In this document: positions 59,269 through 64,000 of the stretch, piece after piece
How positions within the stretch are numbered: the stretch's first letter is position 1
Layout: every line of letters begins with the position of its first letter
DNA from: Astrothelium macrocarpum
Lineage: Eukaryota > Ascomycota > Dothideomycetes > Trypetheliales > Trypetheliaceae
Direction: 5' to 3'
Assembly (NCBI GenBank): GCA_021030915.1
Contig: JAGEMR010000035.1
Location: forward strand, 186,001 to 250,000
DNA: 64,000 nucleotides
The notes under the pieces: generated by a model
The model's database searches: none
Seen by the model: only the letters and a program-made list of their open reading frames with translations
Told to the model about the DNA's origin: nothing
Translations under genes and position numbers: made by a program

Positions 59269-61406
59269 TATATCAAAAAAATTGAAAAAAATAAAAAATA
59301 AATATAAAAATATTTTCATAATTCATATATTTCTATTTTTAATTAATTGAATTCGTAATTTCGTAAATTAGATATTTTCGATTTATCTAAAATATTATAA
59401 AAAATATTATAAAAAATTATATAAAAAATATTATGAAAAAATGAATATATAATAAAATTATATAATCAACATTTGAAATATATCGAATTTATTGATAAAT
59501 ATTGATTTTATTAATAAATTATTAAAAAAAAAATGGCGGAATAATATATTATATATTTATATTAAAATTTATGAATTGATCTGATTAGATCGTATAATAA
59601 ACACGTATCATATACCGAATCATATCATCAAATATTGAATTTATTAATAAATTATTAGAATAAAAATATCAATTTTATGAAATTTTACGCGTATATTGCG
59701 AATTCGAATATCTAAATTGATTTCATCTATTTCGAATATTTTATCTTTCTCTATCATTTCTTTCATTATTTTTTTCATCACAATTTTATTCTTTTAATTA
59801 TTGAATCAGTTATTTATTTGATTAATTGATAAATTATTTATCTATTTAATTGATTAAATTATTAATTAATTCATTTCTGATTTCATTTTCTGATATTTTA
59901 AAAGATTATCATAATAATATCTTTCATAATATTTCTTTTAATTAATAATTTGATTTTTTTATCATTTCGCCGTAAAAATTTAAATCTTTTAAAATTATAT
60001 TTATACTGATCAAATATTTCCATTATTTTATCAAATTCAATTTTTATCAATTTCTATTTATTTCGTTATTTATATCATTTCAAATACACTGATACGCCTT
60101 TATTCATTATTAATTCAGATATTAATAATGATAATGAATCAGAAATTCTCTTTCACAATCTTTCATTCGATATATTTATTTCAATAAACATATTTGACCC
60201 GATATTCCATTCATTAATTATTTTTTAATAAAAATTGAATATATTTATAGGAATAATATTCGCGGAATTAGAAATTAATATCAAATTTATTTTACATTTT
60301 TAATCATTTCATTCAATAAATAATTCAAATAATTCAAATAATGATTATTCTAAATTAATTGAATCATTTATTATCGAATTATTCCAAATTTTTAAATTAA
60401 TTATAAAAAACCGGATATATTTTTAAATTTTTTGATTAATCCAATATCAGATCGAATTTTAATTATAATCATCTGAATATCTCCATTTTTCAATAATCTC
60501 ATAAGCGAAATTATCAGCTATTCTAATCTATTAAATTATTTAAAAAAAATTCTCCTTCATTATTTCGATGATGAATATCTGATATTCAATTAATTAATTT
60601 TATAATAGATCAAATAATATAAATATTTTATTGGATTACGTTTATTTATCATTTTAGATAAAATTTTATTATTTATCAATTCAATAATGAAAGATATTAT
60701 AAATTTTTATTTATTTTATTCGATTTAATATTGAATTAATTTCTGATCAATTTTGGCCCATAATTCCGATTCTAATAAATTGATAAATAAATAGATTATT
60801 TGATTTCGAATTTTTGATGATTTTAAAACTGATTTAATTTCAATTTCAATATTATCAAATCGGCTATTTAATAATCTATTAAATTTTATATTATCAAAAT
60901 TATTATAAAAATGAGAATTCCAATATTAATTAAACGAATTTATAATATTATTCTTTAAATTTGCGTATATTTTTTTATTTTTATATTTGAATTATCAGAT
61001 TAAATTGAAATAAAACGATTTTAATTCTTTTTTAATTATTACCGATTTAATTGAATTGATTATCAATTTAATCAAATGAATTATTTTTTTATTATTATGA
61101 ACAGATATTATATTAATATTTTATGATGAAATTTCAAATAAAAAATCCATTAAAAAAATAGATAATAATTGATTAAAAAATGGATTCAAATTGATTTGAA
61201 ATGATTTGGATTATGAATCAATAGAAGAAGATATTTATATCTTCATAATCTATTCATTAATTATTATAAATGGAATCTCATTCACTGTTATAACTGTTTC
61301 AATCCGTTTGATAATTCTGATTTCAATTATTAAAGAAGATAATTTAATTCAAAATGGAACTGATTTTTTATTCGAATTGATTGAATCAGATATAATAAAA
61401 TGACGT

Positions 61407-61614
61407 TTTCGAACCATTTCGACCTCACCATCACGTTAACGGTTTCAAAATTACCGAATTAGGAAGTCAAACGAATAAATGCACAAATTTCAGTTAAAAA
61501 GGCAACCACCAAGCTTTTGTGCTGGGCTGATCCCGAATTCTCATACAAATTTGGTGGTGCGGAGGGTGCGGGGAAGCGGCGGTGCGGAGGGGACGCCCAA
61601 CGTTCCTGCGAGTG
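61407..61614 (-). repeat. Right terminal inverted repeat of the transposon
   Basis: Reverse complement of the left arm, with an indel of about nine bases in the inner half. The outer half is essentially intact. Confidence 0.9.
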
Positions 61615-61616
61615 TA

Positions 61617-62044
61617 GGTGGGACCACACAACCCGCGTTCCCCCATCAACCCCACCAAATTTGCTAATAAACAGTGGGAGATGCTGGGTAATTTCACCCA
61701 CATATTTTGTCCACATACCTCGTTCGTTTGATTTCGTTTGATTTCATTTGATTTCATTTCATTCAGTCATGATGGTGAGCTGCAATTTTGATGGCTATAT
61801 TGATCCATATCATATGTTAACATCTGATTGTGAGTTGTTACCTCGTCAGTCAGATAAAGTCGTTCGCATATTTTATCGAATTTTTTTAAAACAAATATTT
61901 GAAATTGAAAATAATTATTCGCTATTTTATCGTCGATCCAAATATGAAATATTTCGAATATTCAATTATTCTCATATTATTATTTATCGTCATTTTAAGA
62001 ATATCATTTTTAGATATATAAATTTAATTATAAAATCAGAATAA
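61617..62044 (+). mobile_element. Left end of a second, abutting DNA transposon (probable)
   Basis: Right after the TA at 61615-61616 a new GC-rich terminus begins (GGTGGGACCACAC). It shares the layout of the first element: about 50 GC-rich bases, then CACCAAATTTG, then a return to AT-rich DNA. A short frame starting at 61769 (MMVSCNFDGY) quickly decays into AT-rich codons and may be the start of a degraded transposase, but no motif proves it. The other end is not in the window. Confidence 0.45.
61724..61763 (+). repeat. 10-bp tandem repeat, four copies
   Basis: Units TCGTTTGATT, TCGTTTGATT, TCATTTGATT and TCATTTCATT; the later copies differ from the first by G-to-A and G-to-C changes. The tract lies inside the terminal region of the second element. 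Confidence 0.8.
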
Positions 62045-62409
62045 TATTAAATTTTCAGTCATATTTTATTTATAATTATTTTTTATTGAATCATATTTAA
62101 TTTTAAATATCGCGTTTTAATATTTCCAAATATATATCTTCAGCTGAATCTCTTTTATACAATTTATATATTATAAAAATGATTTATTAAATAAGATTAT
62201 TATCATTATAAAATATACTGAAATCAATATATCAAATCAAAATCAAAAAAGAAACAAATCAATTTTATCAAAAATCATTTTAATTAAATAAATGAGAATT
62301 AAAAATTGATATATTTCTCTGATAAAATTCATTTTATTATTAATCAGAAGAATCATTATTAGATCATTTGATAATATTGGAAATGTTATAAATCTGATTA
62401 TATATAATT

Positions 62410-62542
62410 TGTTAAGAATATGCAGGCTGAGAGGACAATATCCGCTTATTATTCCTGATGAGAACTAGCGTCAGAAGAAGGATATTTCATCCCCTTCTCT
62501 TATCTCTTCTTATCTGTATCTATCAATTCACTAACTAACACA
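62410..62542 (+). mobile_element. LTR-like remnant (possible solo LTR)
   Basis: A GC-normal island in the AT-rich block starts TGTTAAGAATATGCAGGC and ends with AACACA, i.e. TG...CA termini. It has the C/T-rich tail (CTTCTCTTATCTCTTCTTATC) I associate with fungal copia LTRs. No second copy, primer site or reverse transcriptase is visible in the window. The frame at 62585-62815 beyond it has no recognised domain. Confidence 0.35.
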
Positions 62543-64000
62543 CCAGCAAATAATATAATTGGCAGTTCCTTCTACAATAATTCTATGAACGTTATTCTGA
62601 ATGTCCTTATTTTCACTGCATCATCGAATGACCTGTATTCAACAGATTATGAACCCGGATTTTGCAGAGGGCCATTCAGAACTGTAATTATATTACAATA
62701 TTACGTGGCGTCGTTCATTATAAAGAGACTTTCTCAATCTACCTATTCAGGAGATATAGAAATTGAAGGATATCACCATCTTCTCCATCCGCCGTATACA
62801 CAAAATTTCAAATAATCTCAGCAGAAATATTATTATCTTCTGAAAATATATTTAAATCATGAAAAGAATATATCAAATTAATTAATTTTGAAAAATTGAA
62901 TTGATTGAATTCCAATTAAAAAAAACAGAATCTGAATATAATTCCAATATTAATAATTAAAAATTATTATCATTTTTTATTCTTTATTTTATTTATATAA
63001 TTCGATTTTTAATTTTAATTATTTATGAATAATTCAGATTCCACTGATTATTTTTTAAATAATAATATCTGATTCCATTAAATAAAAATGATCTATCATT
63101 CTTTTAATTTATATAAATTATAAAATATAATTCTAATAAATATCGAAATGATTTATTAATAAATAAATATATTAGATTATTAATTCAATTTCATTTTTTA
63201 AAAATACGAATTTTATGATTTTTCAATCAATTTTATCTGATTTTTTTGTTGAATTCGAATAAAATTTTAATATAATATTATATTGGATTGATTTTTATAT
63301 ATCAGAAAAGAATGATGAATATATTATAAAATATATTCAAATAAAAGAAATTTGGATAATATTCAAAAATAAATATGAAAGAAGATTCCAAATTTCTGCC
63401 AGATAATATCAGATTTAATACGCAATTTATAAAATGGACGATATTATAATAATAGAAAAAATTTGGATATATTTAAATATTCTATTAAAAAAAATAATTA
63501 TTATCGAATCAGATCATAAAATATATTTAATTCTGAAATATCGAATTCAATAATTATTATCAATTTTATTTTTAAAATATAATTCGATATAAAATATAAT
63601 CGATATCTAAAATAAAATAGATATAAATAAAATATTTCAATTATTTCATAAAAAAAAGAATAATATAAAAATGGAAAATATAATCATATTTATCAAATGA
63701 TCTTTTAATAAATAATAATTCATATAAATGATATATTTTTTTTATGATCAAAAGGATCATTTTATTAAAAATTGTCCAGATCGTGAGGCGGCGAAATAGA
63801 CTGCCAAATTAATAATTAGAATAAATAAAGGCCATAGAATTATAAAAAAATAATCGTCAAATCGAAAATCATCAAATTCGGATGATCTAAAATTCCAGAT
63901 TAAAAAATTAAATCTAAAATTTAAAAAATTGAAAAAAAAAAACGAAAATAAATTAAATCAATATCATCATAAAATTTATATTATTCAAAAAATCTCTTCA

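Larger units (their letters stand above)
58095..61614 (+). mobile_element. Tc1/mariner-type DNA transposon with long TIRs, AT-saturated interior
   Basis: A 3520-bp element is bounded by TA target duplications (58093-58094 and 61615-61616). Terminal inverted repeats span 58095-58311 and 61407-61614. The outer 58 bp are identical and GC-rich, and the next 150 bp drift with mostly C-to-T and G-to-A type differences. The interior is extremely AT-rich by eye and full of stops, as expected after RIP. A plus-strand transposase remnant lies in the left third. At 3.5 kb it is about twice the usual size of fungal Tc1/mariner elements, and the right two thirds (about 59300-61400) has no recognised coding content. 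Either a second element is nested inside or the family carries extra sequence. Confidence 0.85.
58200..64000. other. AT-saturated, RIP-like block
   Basis: Apart from short GC-normal islands (58510-58650, 61410-61870, 62405-62810), the DNA to the window end consists almost only of A and T, with frequent TpA and runs such as ATAATTATT. No intact gene is present. This is the look of transposon DNA heavily altered by repeat-induced point mutation. The block continues past the window edge. Confidence 0.85.

Noticed and set aside
61206..61403. 65-residue AT-rich frame next to the right transposon arm
   Set aside because: Composed almost only of Ile, Asn, Phe and similar AT-coded residues; open frames of this size are expected by chance where stops are context-limited.
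58200..64000. Mitochondrial DNA insertion as a source of the AT-rich block
   Set aside because: No mitochondrial genes or RNAs are visible, and a degraded Tc1/mariner transposase with terminal repeats explains at least the first 3.5 kb.
1..64000. CRISPR array, operon or riboswitch
   Set aside because: Introns and gene families show a eukaryotic nuclear genome; no regularly spaced repeats of that kind were seen.

Overview
The window is nuclear DNA from a filamentous ascomycete (Pezizomycotina). Short GT-AG introns of about 47-77 bp, one GC-AG intron, fungal-only families (HET domain, Zn2Cys6 regulators, non-reducing polyketide synthase) and a terminal AT-saturated block that looks mutated by RIP (repeat-induced point mutation) all support this. 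The class (Dothideomycetes, Leotiomycetes or Eurotiomycetes) cannot be fixed from the sequence alone. Gene models below were built by reading splice sites by eye and checking reading phase across every junction.

Region 1 (1-4.9 kb): a Ser/Thr-rich, probably GPI-anchored surface protein and a long non-coding stretch. Region 2 (4.9-31.2 kb): a loose DHN-melanin cluster. It holds a melanin-type polyketide synthase (SAT-KS-AT-PT-ACP-ACP-TE), an intact intron-dense AYG1-type chain-shortening hydrolase, a Cmr1-type regulator with two C2H2 fingers plus a Zn2Cys6 cluster, and a trihydroxynaphthalene reductase. The expected flow is PKS product, then (if the product is longer than a pentaketide) shortening by the AYG1-like enzyme to tetrahydroxynaphthalene, then reduction steps that include the reductase, under control of the regulator. 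No scytalone dehydratase or laccase was recognised. The genes are separated by long, apparently empty stretches (about 6.6, 4.3 and 2.9 kb).

Region 3 (33.7-53.9 kb): ordinary gene space. It contains prefoldin subunit 3, an F-box-like hypothetical, a short-chain dehydrogenase divergent from a C2H2/Zn2Cys6 regulator with a duplicated CCG-N5-CGG palindrome between them, a cysteine-rich single-pass membrane protein, a HET-domain protein, a mitochondrial-type J protein, a zinc-finger/RING-like protein, a metallo-beta-lactamase-like protein and a mitochondrial enoyl-CoA hydratase (AUH-like).

Region 4 (54-58 kb): a truncated HET gene and an intron-containing membrane-anchored hypothetical protein. 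Region 5 (58.1-64 kb): a transposon graveyard. A 3.5 kb Tc1/mariner-type element with TA target duplications and long terminal inverted repeats has GC-rich, nearly unmutated ends around an AT-saturated interior with a dead transposase. A second element end abuts it, followed by an LTR-like remnant and more AT-rich DNA to the window edge.
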